Below, piece after piece: positions 1 to 8,738 of a stretch of DNA of 60,663 bases (position 1 is the stretch's first letter; every line of letters starts with the position of its first letter). The position numbers and the translations under genes are program-made. A model generated the notes under the pieces. It was not told the origin of the DNA. It saw only the letters and a list, made by a program, of their open reading frames with translations, and searched no databases. The stretch covers positions 1 to 60,663 of the forward strand of contig JAZRLR010000022.1 of NCBI GenBank assembly GCA_045646965.1. The letters are read 5' to 3'. Source of the stretch: HGM04593 sp045646965 (GTDB lineage Bacteria; Bacteroidota; Bacteroidia; Bacteroidales; Bacteroidaceae).

Positions 1-1
1 T

Positions 2-91
2 CAAGATATTGAAATAAGTTGGCGTTTGAATGCAGATGGAGCATCTATCAAAAGTGGTAAAATCAAATTAAAAGATATACCAAGGAAATAA
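2..91 (+). CDS. C-terminal end of an unidentified gene, cut by window edge
   Basis: Frame 2 is open from the first base to a TAA ending at 91 and gives 29 residues, ending GKIKLKDIPRK. The stretch is AT-rich and charged, unlike the GC-richer genes that begin at 756. Too little is visible to name a family. It is followed by about 660 bases without a convincing gene, so it probably marks the end of an accessory segment lying to the left. The frame could be chance, but the codon choice and clean stop make a real gene end more likely than not. Confidence 0.5.
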   Translation, partial: QDIEISWRLNADGASIKSGKIKLKDIPRK

Positions 92-159
92 TTTTTTGCA
101 TTGTTTTACACCTACTAGTAGGGATTCCGAACTGAGGTGGAGCAAAATTTTGGTGCATT

Positions 160-195
160 TGCTTGTATTTCAAAATAAAGCACTACCTTTGCATC
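160..195 (+). promoter_or_regulatory. Bacteroidota-type promoter candidate
   Basis: A TACCTTTG box (fits TAnnTTTG) near 184-191 is preceded by a TTTG about 22 bases upstream. No ORF follows closely; the next signal downstream is the hairpin at 344-390, so it may drive a short non-coding transcript. Confidence 0.4.
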
Positions 196-390
196 AAAGT
201 AGGAACTCGACTCTGCGAGACACTGCAAAATGGTGCAGAATTTAGGTGGAGCAATAGCGGGAGATTACGTTCGTTGCGATTCTTTAACGCATAGATATAG
301 AGCCATTTAGAAATGAAACTCATTTTCTGGTGGCACCACCAAGAAAATCGCTAATAGCTGAATAATCAAGCTGTTAGCGATTTTTCTTTT
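192..390 (+). ncRNA. candidate small transcript between promoter box and hairpin
   Basis: The roughly 200-base interval starts after a TAnnTTTG box and ends in a strong hairpin with a T-rich tail. It contains no convincing ORF. Short inverted segments are visible inside, for example GGTGGCACCACC near 330-341. I recognise no known RNA family; I cannot rule out that it is simply the spacer downstream of the partial gene. Confidence 0.25.
344..390 (+). terminator. intrinsic terminator hairpin
   Basis: A 16-bp stem (344-359 with 369-384, one G-U pair) closes a 9-base loop and is followed by TTTTTCTTTT. Confidence 0.7.
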
Positions 391-407
391 TATTCCTTTT
401 GGCGAAA

Positions 408-492
408 TGTCACCACATTGTCACCACATTTATTTTCTTATCACCCCGCTATAAAAAGTTGTCACCACAAATAAAGGCACAATGTCACCACA
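408..492. repeat. four direct copies of TGTCACCACA
   Basis: Identical 10-mers lie at 408-417, 419-428, 460-469 and 483-492, with a degenerate copy (TTATCACCCC) near 439. On the other strand each reads TGTGGTGACA. They fall in a gene-free stretch. Clusters like this can be recombinase arm sites or regulator sites; no integrase gene is in the window, so the role is open. Confidence 0.6.
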
Positions 493-755
493 ATTTTCAA
501 AATAAGGGAAATAAAAATGCCTATCTACCGATACGAACGGCAAACAGGCATTAACAGAGTTGGAAGCGAGCTCCCAACTCTGCGTAAAAGGTAGTTGTAA
601 CAAATCACTCCACACAGAACTACACCCGTTAGGGTATAAATCACAATCATTCGACACACGTTATACCTTTTCGGGTATAAAATCACGATTTGGCACAAAC
701 TACCCTATCTGCATTTCTCAACTTCATCTATTTTCTACAGGCCTTGCGGCGGGAG
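493..755. other. gene-free spacer with a short repeated motif
   Basis: No convincing gene is present. GGGTATAAATCACAAT (around 630) recurs as GGGTATAAAATCACGAT (around 674), with a GTTATACC between them giving an inverted partner. A 12-bp hairpin-like segment, GAGTTGGAAGCG against CTCCCAACTC, lies near 555-580. No known element is recognised. Confidence 0.4.
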
Positions 756-1241
756 CTAACTCTCGAGCCTTTTGAGAAGGTTCTTTTTTGCTCTGTGAAT
801 CGAGCTCTTTACATAGCCGACTGGGATATTCATCTCGTCGGCTATTTCGTCGTAGCGGAAGCCGGCGATGCGCATTCCAAGCATTTGTGACTGCAGAGTG
901 GGCAGGTGGGAGATTTGCTCCATCGTTTCTTTGGCGATGTAGGAGGCTTCGGTGTCATTCACTTCGTGGAGGCTGTGGTGCTCGCAGATGTCGTACCCGT
1001 CGCAGTAGGCACGGTCGAGGCCGCTCTTGCCTCGCAGGCTGTTCTTGAAAAGATTTCTCATTACCGTAACTGCCCAGCCCTCGAAGTTTTCGTCGCTTCG
1101 ATAGCTTTCTGTGCTATTGAGTATGCGAAGCGAGGTCTCTTGTAGCAGATCTTCGGCATCGTTTACATCCCGGGTGAGCGATATTGCAACCACTCGTAAT
1201 TTATATTGAGCTTTGATCAGATTATCCCTCACGCTCCTCAT
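756..1241 (-). CDS. ECF-type sigma-70 family RNA polymerase sigma factor
   Basis: This 161-residue protein has the two-domain layout of extracytoplasmic-function sigma factors. The N-terminal region 2 includes DVNDAEDLLQETSLRIL (core-polymerase and -10 contact); the C-terminal region 4 ends in the helix-turn-helix GYVKSSIHRAKKNLLKRL. The open frame extends upstream to 1424, but the ATG at 1239-1241 (MRSVRDNL) matches the usual ECF length and the upstream part looks non-coding. No anti-sigma factor gene adjoins it, so its signal cannot be read from context. The SusC protein in this window has an STN domain of the kind that signals to ECF/FecR pairs, but the operon is not adjacent and I see no direct link. 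Confidence 0.85.
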   Translation of the reverse strand: MRSVRDNLIKAQYKLRVVAISLTRDVNDAEDLLQETSLRILNSTESYRSDENFEGWAVTVMRNLFKNSLRGKSGLDRAYCDGYDICEHHSLHEVNDTEASYIAKETMEQISHLPTLQSQMLGMRIAGFRYDEIADEMNIPVGYVKSSIHRAKKNLLKRLES

Positions 1242-1411
1242 TATTTTATGCTTTTGTTGTTTATGTGGCAATATAACACACAAAAGCGGTATTTTGTTCC
1301 TCGAAGGGGGAACTTTTTTGAAATTATTTTGTTTTAGGAGCCCGAAATGGCTTTGGGCTATATTTTTTGCTTTGCACGCGGGCTTTTTGTTCTTAATTCC
1401 GTGCCTTTCAT

Positions 1412-1419
1412 TATATTTG
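1412..1419 (+). promoter_or_regulatory. -7 box TATATTTG of the aldo/keto reductase gene
   Basis: TATATTTG with a TTTG at 1386-1389 (22-base spacing) lies 16 bases before the ATG, as is usual for Bacteroidota promoters. Confidence 0.55.
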
Positions 1420-1435
1420 CACAAAAGAATATGTT

Positions 1436-2434
1436 ATGAAAAAGTATGTAGCCTCTGCGGGCAGATATGCCGATGCGGAGAATATTTACCGCCGATGCGG
1501 GAACAGTGGTATTTTGCTGCCTAAAGTGAGCCTTGGGTTTTGGCAGAATTTCGGTGCCGACGCCTCTTATGACAACACCCGTGCCATAACGCGCCTGGCG
1601 TTTGACAACGGGGTGACGCATTTTGACCTGGCAAATAACTACGGCCCTCCTCCCGGAGCGGCCGAAGAACTGCTTGGGCGCGTGCTGAAGGATGACTTTG
1701 CAGCGCACCGCGACGAGCTTTTCATTGCCACAAAGGCGGGATATGATATGTGGCAGGGGCCTTATGGCAGCTGGGGCTCGCGCAAGCATCTGATGGCCAG
1801 CCTTGACCAAAGCCTGTCGCGTATGCAGCTCGACTATGTAGATTTGTTCTATATTCATCGCTACGACCCCGTGACACCGCTCGACGAAACTCTGCAGGCT
1901 CTTGTGGATATTGTACACTCGGGCAAGGCTCTTTACATAGGTATATCGCGCTGGCCGCTCGAGGCTCTTGTGTATGCAAACAAATTCCTGCGCGACCGCA
2001 ACGTGCCGCCGTTGATTTTTCAGGGGCGCCTGAACCTGCTCGACAGGGCTGTACAGGAGGAGGGTATCCCAGCCTATTGCAAGGAGAACGGTTTGGGCTT
2101 TATTTCGTTTTCGGCGCTTGCACAGGGGTTGCTCACGTCGCGCTATCTCAACGGCATACCTTGCGACTCGCGTATGGCACGCGGAGGCTCGCTACAGCAG
2201 GACAAATTGTCGCCCGAGCTGCAGGGGTACCTAAACACATTAAACGCCATTGCGCAGGAGCGTGGCGAGTCGCTTGCCACGATGTCGCTCGCTTGGGTGC
2301 TTGCGCAGGAGGGCGTTACATCGGTGCTTGTGGGAGCACGCACGCCCGAGCAGTTTGCCGAGTCGCTGCGTTGCATAAAAGTATCACAAGAGCTCTGCGA
2401 GGGATTGCCCCTCTACCCTCACAAGGTTTTTTAA
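1436..2434 (+). CDS. aldo/keto reductase (YghZ/Kv-beta-like branch)
   Basis: This 332-residue NADPH-dependent oxidoreductase has a TIM-barrel fold. The catalytic tetrad of the family is visible: Asp in THFDLANNYG, Tyr in the same motif, Lys in FIATKAGYDM and His in FYIHRYDP. The motif GPPPGAAEELLG and the C-terminal GARTPEQ belong to the branch that includes E. coli YghZ (L-glyceraldehyde-3-phosphate reductase) and the potassium-channel beta subunits. The physiological substrate cannot be told from sequence. It is monocistronic: its own promoter precedes it and a strong hairpin follows. Confidence 0.9.
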   Translation: MKKYVASAGRYADAENIYRRCGNSGILLPKVSLGFWQNFGADASYDNTRAITRLAFDNGVTHFDLANNYGPPPGAAEELLGRVLKDDFAAHRDELFIATKAGYDMWQGPYGSWGSRKHLMASLDQSLSRMQLDYVDLFYIHRYDPVTPLDETLQALVDIVHSGKALYIGISRWPLEALVYANKFLRDRNVPPLIFQGRLNLLDRAVQEEGIPAYCKENGLGFISFSALAQGLLTSRYLNGIPCDSRMARGGSLQQDKLSPELQGYLNTLNAIAQERGESLATMSLAWVLAQEGVTSVLVGARTPEQFAESLRCIKVSQELCEGLPLYPHKVF

Positions 2435-2463
2435 AATTACGAAACAGGATTCTGTGCAAACAA

Positions 2464-2497
2464 AAAAGTGCTCTCAAATTTGAGAGCACTTTTCTTT
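2464..2497. terminator. bidirectional terminator between convergent genes
   Basis: A perfect 15-bp stem without a spacer loop (AAAAGTGCTCTCAAA with its complement, 2464-2493) ends the reductase gene rightward and the TlpA operon leftward. Confidence 0.85.
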
Positions 2498-2511
2498 GTA
2501 TACGGAGCGAG

Positions 2512-3669
2512 TTATTTCTCCTGGTCGAGATAATAGAGGTCGCCCGACATAATCTGCTGAACACGCTCAATGAGTTCCTCACCTTTCAGAGTGAAGGAGA
2601 TGGCGCGGCCCTCGGGGTCGAGAAGAACCATTTCGGGTATCCCTTTTATAGCTCTGTTTGCAGCCGACTGCCAACCGGCGAGCTCGCTGCCGTGTATCCA
2701 GCCATCGCGGTCGAGGTCGTTGTTCTTTATCGCATTTTTCCACACTGCATCCTTATTGTCGAGCGAGAAGCTGACGATGAGGAATTTATCTCGGTTCTCT
2801 TTTGTTGCATCGTAGAGAGCTTTGAGCGTGGGAAGTTCTTTAGTGCAGGTATCACTCCAGCCTGCCCAGAAGTGCAGCAGCACATATTTGCCGCGATAGT
2901 CGGAGAGGCGGGCTGTGGTACCGTCGCGCAAAGGCAAAGCTATGTCGGGATACTCGTTACCCACCTTGAGGTCGCGTGTGAGCACAGCGTTGCGCAGGGC
3001 GGTGTAATAGGGATGTGTGTGCAGTGCAAGAGGCACAGCCTTAACCAGCTGGTCGGCATAGGCGTTTGTGAAGACAGGCATAATATCGCGGTGCATCACA
3101 TAGAGAGCTACAGGCGACGAACTGTTATCGAGGATATATTTCAGTTTCTCTCCGCTGCTTTTAATGGCGAGCTTTGCAGTTTCTGTTACAACGGCGTTTG
3201 CACCTGCGGGGCTTTTTATCCACGCTTCGCCACGGCTCTTTTTGAGGCTGTCGATAGCCTGCTCACGCGCAGCATCGGCGGCAGCTCCTATAGCGCAATA
3301 GGCGGTGTACCAGTCGTTGGCAGGAGTACCTGTAGCCGTGCCCGTTTCAGCGCTGACGGTCACCTTGCCGGGCTCCACAAAAAACTCTTGAATGGGCTGA
3401 TTGCCTGCACACGACACGAAATAGCACATTACGGGTGCATCGGCAGCCAACTTATACTTGAATGAGTAGGCACCTTTTTTCACCTTGGCAGAATCGACCA
3501 CTACGGCGAGGCCAAGCTCTTCGACACGCGACAGATAGACCTTTTTCACATTATTGCCGTCGGCAAGAAGAGAGGCAGGCAGCTCGCCTTTTATGGTGCA
3601 CACGCCCTGCGCCTGCACCGACATAACGGCAGCCACGGCCATTATTGCTGATATAATTTTTCTTATCAT
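2512..3669 (-). CDS. TlpA-like periplasmic thioredoxin-fold protein with degenerate active site
   Basis: This 385-residue protein has a signal peptide (MIRKIISAIMAVAAVMSVQA), an N-terminal DUF4369-like beta domain, a helical middle, and a C-terminal thioredoxin domain (about residues 245-385). The active site reads W-S-D-T-C (271-275) where the family has W-C-x-x-C. The N-terminal attacking cysteine is therefore Ser272 and only the second, Cys275, remains. It should not act as a normal dithiol oxidoreductase; a monothiol, binding or structural role is possible. The ATG at 3669 is preferred over an in-frame one at 3699 because it starts the signal peptide and follows a purine-rich site. It is the last of three tandem TlpA-like genes downstream of susCD. 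Confidence 0.85.
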   Translation of the reverse strand: MIRKIISAIMAVAAVMSVQAQGVCTIKGELPASLLADGNNVKKVYLSRVEELGLAVVVDSAKVKKGAYSFKYKLAADAPVMCYFVSCAGNQPIQEFFVEPGKVTVSAETGTATGTPANDWYTAYCAIGAAADAAREQAIDSLKKSRGEAWIKSPAGANAVVTETAKLAIKSSGEKLKYILDNSSSPVALYVMHRDIMPVFTNAYADQLVKAVPLALHTHPYYTALRNAVLTRDLKVGNEYPDIALPLRDGTTARLSDYRGKYVLLHFWAGWSDTCTKELPTLKALYDATKENRDKFLIVSFSLDNKDAVWKNAIKNNDLDRDGWIHGSELAGWQSAANRAIKGIPEMVLLDPEGRAISFTLKGEELIERVQQIMSGDLYYLDQEK

Positions 3670-3685
3670 AATTCTTTCTTTGATA

Positions 3686-4834
3686 TTATTCTGCATCAAT
3701 AATTTTCTTTATTCTCTGCACCATAGCCTCGCCACGCAACTCAAACGCAAGCACGCGGCCTTCGGGATCGAGCAGCACGGTGTAGGGCACGCCCTGCACT
3801 CCGAAGAGCTTCGCAGCCTCGCTGTTCCACCCTTTAAGGGTTGATATGTGTATCCAGTTTTTGTGAATGAGATTGCTGTTTGTGATGCAGTTTTTCCAGT
3901 CTTTCTCTTTGCTGTCGATAGAGTAGCTCAACACCGCAAACTTGTCGTTCTTCTCGGAGTAAGCAAGCACCTCCTTGAGATAGGGTATCTCGCGACGACA
4001 GGGAGCGCACCAGCTTGCCCAAAAGTCGAGGAGCACATACTTTCCTTTGAGGTCGGAGAGGGCGAAAGGCTCGCCATCGACGGTGAAGCCCTCTACATCG
4101 GGAGCAAGGAAACCCACACCCAGGCTGGCTGCACGCACTTTGTTCAAGAGTTCCTTGTACATCTTGTGTGTGCGCAGATGCTCGGGCACGGCTGAAAGAA
4201 AGTGGTTGTTAATGATATCGGGGGTGAAGGTGGGATACATAGAGTAGTTGATTATGTACAATGCCACGGGTGAGTCGATGTGCCTGTACACGAAATCAAT
4301 TATCGCCACCTTGAAATAGAGGTTGTTTGCATAAAAGACCGACGAGGTGTGCTTCAGTTGCTCTACGTCGTTGTTTCTGATGTCGGCAGGCAGAGCATCC
4401 TTTGCGGCAAACATACGCTCCTTGCTATCTCTCACACAGGCATTGTTGAGGCTGTGATAGTCGTTGTAGATGACATTGCAGGGTGTGCCGCCGATGACAG
4501 CTCCCACAGGATAACGGGCATCGAAGGGGCCCACTGTAATCTCGCCCGGCTCCAGAAAAATCTGTATCGTACCGTTGTCGAAGCCTGTGATATCGTACAC
4601 ATCTATTGCCTCGGGGGCTACACCCTCGAAGGTGAACTTGCCGTCGATGACCTCGGCTGTGGCGATGAGTTCGCTCTCGCCACCCACATTATGCACAAGA
4701 TTGAGGCTCTTTACTGTGCCACGGCTGTAGCAGAGCGAGTCGCAACTCATTTCGCCCTTCACAACAAATCTCTTGTCCTGCGCCTGGGCAAATACCGCCA
4801 TTGCGGCAAGTGCCATAAGTAGAACTTTTCTCAT
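3686..4834 (-). CDS. TlpA-like thiol-disulfide oxidoreductase (DUF4369 + thioredoxin)
   Basis: This 382-residue secreted protein has a signal peptide (MRKVLLMALAAMAVFAQA), a DUF4369-type N-terminal domain and a thioredoxin domain with the intact motif FWASWCAPCRRE (Cys276 and Cys279). It is expected to reduce or isomerise disulfides in the periplasm or at the outer membrane. The cis-proline loop appears as GVPYTVLLDPEGR. It sits 16 bases upstream of the degenerate paralogue and 21 downstream of the next. Overall similarity in length and architecture suggests the three arose by tandem duplication. Confidence 0.9.
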   Translation of the reverse strand: MRKVLLMALAAMAVFAQAQDKRFVVKGEMSCDSLCYSRGTVKSLNLVHNVGGESELIATAEVIDGKFTFEGVAPEAIDVYDITGFDNGTIQIFLEPGEITVGPFDARYPVGAVIGGTPCNVIYNDYHSLNNACVRDSKERMFAAKDALPADIRNNDVEQLKHTSSVFYANNLYFKVAIIDFVYRHIDSPVALYIINYSMYPTFTPDIINNHFLSAVPEHLRTHKMYKELLNKVRAASLGVGFLAPDVEGFTVDGEPFALSDLKGKYVLLDFWASWCAPCRREIPYLKEVLAYSEKNDKFAVLSYSIDSKEKDWKNCITNSNLIHKNWIHISTLKGWNSEAAKLFGVQGVPYTVLLDPEGRVLAFELRGEAMVQRIKKIIDAE

Positions 4835-4855
4835 ATTATATATTATATTTATTTT

Positions 4856-5965
4856 TTATTTCAATCGGTCGGCAATGAAGGCACGCAGCTGCTCGCCACG
4901 GAGACCTGTCGCCACAATATTATTATTTTCGTCGAGGACAAAGAGCGCAGGCACGGCTGTTACGTTGTAGAGACGCGCCACCTCGCATTTCCATCCTTTG
5001 AGCGACGACACATTCACCCACACAAGGCCGTCTTTCTCCACTGCGGCTTTCCAGTTGCTCTCTTTGTTGTCGAGCGACACGCCCACTATCTCGAGCCCTT
5101 TGTCGTGGAACTCGTCATAGAGTTTCTTGAGCGCAGGGTTGTTGAGACGACAGGGACCACACCAGCTTGCCCAGAAATCGACAATTTTCACCTTGCCGGG
5201 CACTTTGCTCATAGTGACCTCATTGCCGTTTACGTCGGTGAGGGTGAAGTCGGGGGCGGGAGCTCCTCCCACAGTCTTTTCAACTCGTTCTATGCGCTCT
5301 TTGAGCATACGCGCACAATGTGTTTTCTTGGCACCCTCGCCCATTGAGGCGTAAATTTCCTTCATCTCGCGGAGCCCTGCATCGCGCATTGTCACATTTG
5401 AGTAGAATGTGTATGCGGAAATGAGGTTGTCGTTGGCGTTGAGGAAAGAGGTCGTCAGGTTGCGCAACGCCTGCTGCTCACGTTTGAGCGTGTCGTTCAC
5501 AAGGCTTGCACTGCGGAATTTATTTGCCGCGCGCATAGCGCTGTAACGCTCCTGCAGCGAGGCTATGCGGGCCCTCATTGAGTCGGATACCGCCAAATGT
5601 GCCGTATAGGCCTCGTTGAGCACACCACCCTCGATGCGGGCACGGCTGTCGTCGGCGAGGAAAGCGCTGTACTCCACACCCGGCTCTGCAAGCAGAGTGA
5701 AGCCTCCCGTGTATCCCTCAATCATAATCTGCGCCACCACAGGCTCGGCTGTGGGCACCGTGATATTGAACTTGCCCTTCTTGAAATCGCAGAAGGCAAG
5801 CGTGTCTGTTTTCTCCTCGGTGAGACGCGCCACAACGTAGATGCGCCCCTTTTTCACACCGTCGATTTTTCCTTTTATCGCAAAGGAGCTACTCTCCTGC
5901 GCCACAGCGGGCAGCTGCAGAAGGAGAAGAGTCACAAAAAGAAATATTGCTTTTATTTTTTTCAT
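4856..5965 (-). CDS. TlpA-like thiol-disulfide oxidoreductase (DUF4369 + thioredoxin)
   Basis: This 369-residue secreted protein has a signal peptide ending in LQLPAVAQ, a DUF4369-like domain (about 25-120), a helical linker rich in Arg/Glu, and a thioredoxin domain with DFWASWCGPC (Cys269, Cys272) and the cis-Pro loop VTAVPALFVLD. It is the first of the three thioredoxin-like genes read in this operon, right after the PKD-like lipoprotein gene (14-base gap). Proteins of this type commonly accompany SusCD operons and may keep a surface or periplasmic partner reduced; the actual client is unknown. Confidence 0.9.
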   Translation of the reverse strand: MKKIKAIFLFVTLLLLQLPAVAQESSSFAIKGKIDGVKKGRIYVVARLTEEKTDTLAFCDFKKGKFNITVPTAEPVVAQIMIEGYTGGFTLLAEPGVEYSAFLADDSRARIEGGVLNEAYTAHLAVSDSMRARIASLQERYSAMRAANKFRSASLVNDTLKREQQALRNLTTSFLNANDNLISAYTFYSNVTMRDAGLREMKEIYASMGEGAKKTHCARMLKERIERVEKTVGGAPAPDFTLTDVNGNEVTMSKVPGKVKIVDFWASWCGPCRLNNPALKKLYDEFHDKGLEIVGVSLDNKESNWKAAVEKDGLVWVNVSSLKGWKCEVARLYNVTAVPALFVLDENNNIVATGLRGEQLRAFIADRLK

Positions 5966-5979
5966 CGTTCAAACAGTTA

Positions 5980-7767
5980 TCAGAAATCAATCAATCCATT
6001 GCTTGTGCCATACATATACTCGTGGACAAACTGCAAGTCCTTTATTTTGCCCCACTTGACGCCGTTCTCATCGGAGTCGTAGAAGACGGGGGCGAAGTCT
6101 TTGTCTATGTCGGCATTGGTATTCAACTTAACCTCGGCCACGGCGCCGTTTATTCCGTTGAACATACCTATGCTCAAGTAGAGGCCCAAGTCGCCCGTGT
6201 GAGTCATCATCTCACTATCCTCGGCACGGAATTTTATGATATTCACGTTGTACTGCTCGGGAGCCTCGTAGATAATCATTTTGTCGCCGTTAAGCAGGTT
6301 GTAGCGATATACAAATTTTCCGTCGGCATAGAAGAGGTAGTTGGTTGTGAACCACGAGTTGTATGTAACGGTGGAAAGCTCGCCGGGAGTGAAATTTATC
6401 ATCTTCTCACCCTCGATGCCAAATGCTGAATTGCCCGATGTAGAAGAGCCCTTGCCACCGGCTGTCAGCTTGTAGCGGTAGAACTCGCCCGAAGCCTCAT
6501 CCTTGAAGACGAAATAGGCAGGCTGCTCCTCGTAGTTCTCGCGATAGTTTATATATCCGAGCACGGCTGTCATACCCTCGGGCGACTTCTCGAGTGAGGA
6601 GAAATCGACCTTTGCATCGTAGAGGGGCTCGTTGAGATTTGTGGCATCGCCCGCTTCGAGGTACGAGTTTGTGTATCGGTCACGCTTTGTGCAGTAGAGG
6701 AAACGGTTGTGCTTTGCGTCCCACATAACGAAACGGTTCTCGGTGATTGTGGCTGCGGTAATCTTGTAGTCGGCTTGATGCAGCGGGTCGGGCTTGGCGC
6801 TCACTTCGTTGCCGTAACCCGGAATAAACAACTGAAAGACGCTGTTACCCGTGTACACGGTTCCGCTCTCGGAGAGAGCTATCTTAAAGAATGTGGTAGA
6901 GGAGTGAGAACCGGTTTGTATCATCTTCTTGAAGACAAACTCCTCGCGACCGTCCTGTATGCTGGGCACAGAGGGCAGGTAGGGCACAAACATATAATCG
7001 GGAGAGTATCTTATGTTCATTCCGTGGGGGTTGTAGGCAATTGCCCCCGAATTGCTGTCGAAGAGTGTCAAATAGCACTCATTTACCCAATTGCCGGGGT
7101 GGCTATTGTGTATGTCGGTGTACACGGTGTAGGCAAGGCCGACGCCGTCGCTGTAGTCGTTGTCGGGAGCACTGGGCAGTTGCTTGACATCGGTGCGCAC
7201 ATAGGTGTCGTTACCCACAACCTCTATATTTCCAAGCTTTCGGTCGCCCTCCTCGCCGTGTAGCACAAAGAGGCTGTTCTTGAAGATGGGGCGTGTCTTC
7301 ACCTTGAACTTCTCGTAGAAAGAGAGACCTGTGGAGGTGTCGTATATGCGCAGAAATATGTTGTAGCTCATATCTCTGTCGAGCGGCATCTCAAGCTCGA
7401 GATAGCCGGGGGTGGTGAGCGTGTCCTTTACCTCTGTTCCGGCGGCGTCGGTGTAGGTTCTGCACCAAAAGAAGTTCAGTTTCTCAATATCTGTCGCCTT
7501 GGTCTGCGTCACATTCACATCGACACGACGCACCATCTCTTCTTCGCTGAGGGGTTTCTGCACCTCTATCACATTTCCCTCGACACCACTCGCAATTGAG
7601 GGTGTGAAGGAAACAGATACTATCTCGTTCATTCCGCTGATTCCTACGGAACCGCCTTCGCCGGTTATGCCGCTTGTGTCCTCGAGTTTGTAATCGTAGT
7701 TGCCCTTGTCCTCGTAACAGCCGCACAGCAGGCCGGCAAATAAAACTGTTGCAAATATCTTTTTCAT
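5980..7767 (-). CDS. PKD-like family surface lipoprotein of a SusCD operon
   Basis: This 595-residue lipoprotein has an N-terminal lipobox (LLCGC, Cys17) followed by YEDKGNYDYK, the characteristic start of the PKD-like (PF16407-type) proteins that follow DUF4843 genes in Bacteroidota. The N-terminal third is Ig/PKD-like beta sandwich; the remainder resembles a beta-propeller-like region, with repeated YTVYTD, FVFKDEASGEFYRY and YNLLNGDK strands. It probably binds the ligand imported by SusC on the cell surface. No catalytic motif is visible. Confidence 0.85.
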   Translation of the reverse strand: MKKIFATVLFAGLLCGCYEDKGNYDYKLEDTSGITGEGGSVGISGMNEIVSVSFTPSIASGVEGNVIEVQKPLSEEEMVRRVDVNVTQTKATDIEKLNFFWCRTYTDAAGTEVKDTLTTPGYLELEMPLDRDMSYNIFLRIYDTSTGLSFYEKFKVKTRPIFKNSLFVLHGEEGDRKLGNIEVVGNDTYVRTDVKQLPSAPDNDYSDGVGLAYTVYTDIHNSHPGNWVNECYLTLFDSNSGAIAYNPHGMNIRYSPDYMFVPYLPSVPSIQDGREEFVFKKMIQTGSHSSTTFFKIALSESGTVYTGNSVFQLFIPGYGNEVSAKPDPLHQADYKITAATITENRFVMWDAKHNRFLYCTKRDRYTNSYLEAGDATNLNEPLYDAKVDFSSLEKSPEGMTAVLGYINYRENYEEQPAYFVFKDEASGEFYRYKLTAGGKGSSTSGNSAFGIEGEKMINFTPGELSTVTYNSWFTTNYLFYADGKFVYRYNLLNGDKMIIYEAPEQYNVNIIKFRAEDSEMMTHTGDLGLYLSIGMFNGINGAVAEVKLNTNADIDKDFAPVFYDSDENGVKWGKIKDLQFVHEYMYGTSNGLIDF

Positions 7768-7812
7768 AATATCGTCTTTTGATAAATCTCTGCGAGCTTA
7801 CCCGCGTTATTT

Positions 7813-8718
7813 TTAATTGCCAAGCACCTCGGCCTTATACTTCTTGTAGTTGGCCACGGTGAGCTGTGTCTGTATCTTCTTTGTATCGCACTTTCCGCCA
7901 TTGTTTATATGATTGACGAAGCTGCAGAAGGTCTCTTTGGAGAACTCTCCGAGATACTGCTCGGCCTCGTCCCAAAAGAAGGGACGTGTGTACTCGGGCA
8001 GAGTACCTGTGCAGAGTATGGGGAAGCTGAAGTTCGAGGGGTAATCGTCGCCGGGAGCCGTTGCAAGCAGGCTGTTCACCGCGTCGGCGTTGTACTGTAT
8101 GGCTGTGGCCAGGTAGCCTTCTACCACAGGATTCAGCTTTTCATAGAAGAGGTTGTCGCCTGTGGCGTTGGCAAGGAACTTGTGTTTGTCTTTAATCCAA
8201 CCGCCCAGATAGTACTGCACGTCATTCCAGAACCCGGGTTTCTCATAGAGCTCGTTCACATATATCACATACCCGCATCTGCCGTCGATACCTGTGCCCA
8301 GGTCGCCGCTGCCGTCGAGGTAGAGACACACGGCATACATCTCCTTTTCTACAGGGGGACGCTTTACAATAATGTCAATATCCTTGAGGTACTCGTTATT
8401 TGAGAAATAGACCTCGGGAATCACCACCTCGGCCTCGCGCTCTTCGTAGCCCTCCACGGGTTTTGTCTTTATCGCCAGGCTGCGTGCCTCCTCCTTGAGA
8501 TAACCCAGGAGACGCACTCTCACGGTGTGTGCCACCTCTTGCGGATTACCCACGATGTGGTGAGCAAAGTTCATTTCGGTCTTAAAGTTACCGCTGGTAT
8601 AGTCGAAATAGGCACCGTTGGCAGAGTCGTCGAAAAGCATAGCATCGTTCTTCTCGCACGCCGAAAAGGTGAAGGCAAGGGCTAAAAGCCACAATATATA
8701 TATATTGCTTGATTTCAT
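7813..8718 (-). CDS. DUF4843 domain lipoprotein
   Basis: This 301-residue lipoprotein (lipobox FTFSAC, Cys21) carries the sequence pattern of DUF4843, including CEKNDAMLFDDSANGAYFD near the mature N-terminus. These proteins are encoded directly after susD in many Bacteroidota operons and are thought to be accessory surface-binding components. It lies 20 bases from susD and 45 from the PKD-like gene. There is no enzyme signature. Confidence 0.85.
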   Translation of the reverse strand: MKSSNIYILWLLALAFTFSACEKNDAMLFDDSANGAYFDYTSGNFKTEMNFAHHIVGNPQEVAHTVRVRLLGYLKEEARSLAIKTKPVEGYEEREAEVVIPEVYFSNNEYLKDIDIIVKRPPVEKEMYAVCLYLDGSGDLGTGIDGRCGYVIYVNELYEKPGFWNDVQYYLGGWIKDKHKFLANATGDNLFYEKLNPVVEGYLATAIQYNADAVNSLLATAPGDDYPSNFSFPILCTGTLPEYTRPFFWDEAEQYLGEFSKETFCSFVNHINNGGKCDTKKIQTQLTVANYKKYKAEVLGN

Positions 8719-8738
8719 AATTCAGTTCTCCTACATTA

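Noticed and set aside
430..657. 75-residue minus-strand frame with CGD repeats
   Set aside because: The translated repeats come from the TGTGGTGACA copies; start and context give no support for a gene.
2077..3465. 462-residue plus-strand open frame opposite the first TlpA-like genes
   Set aside because: It starts inside the aldo/keto reductase, runs across a terminator and reads antisense to proteins with clear domains.
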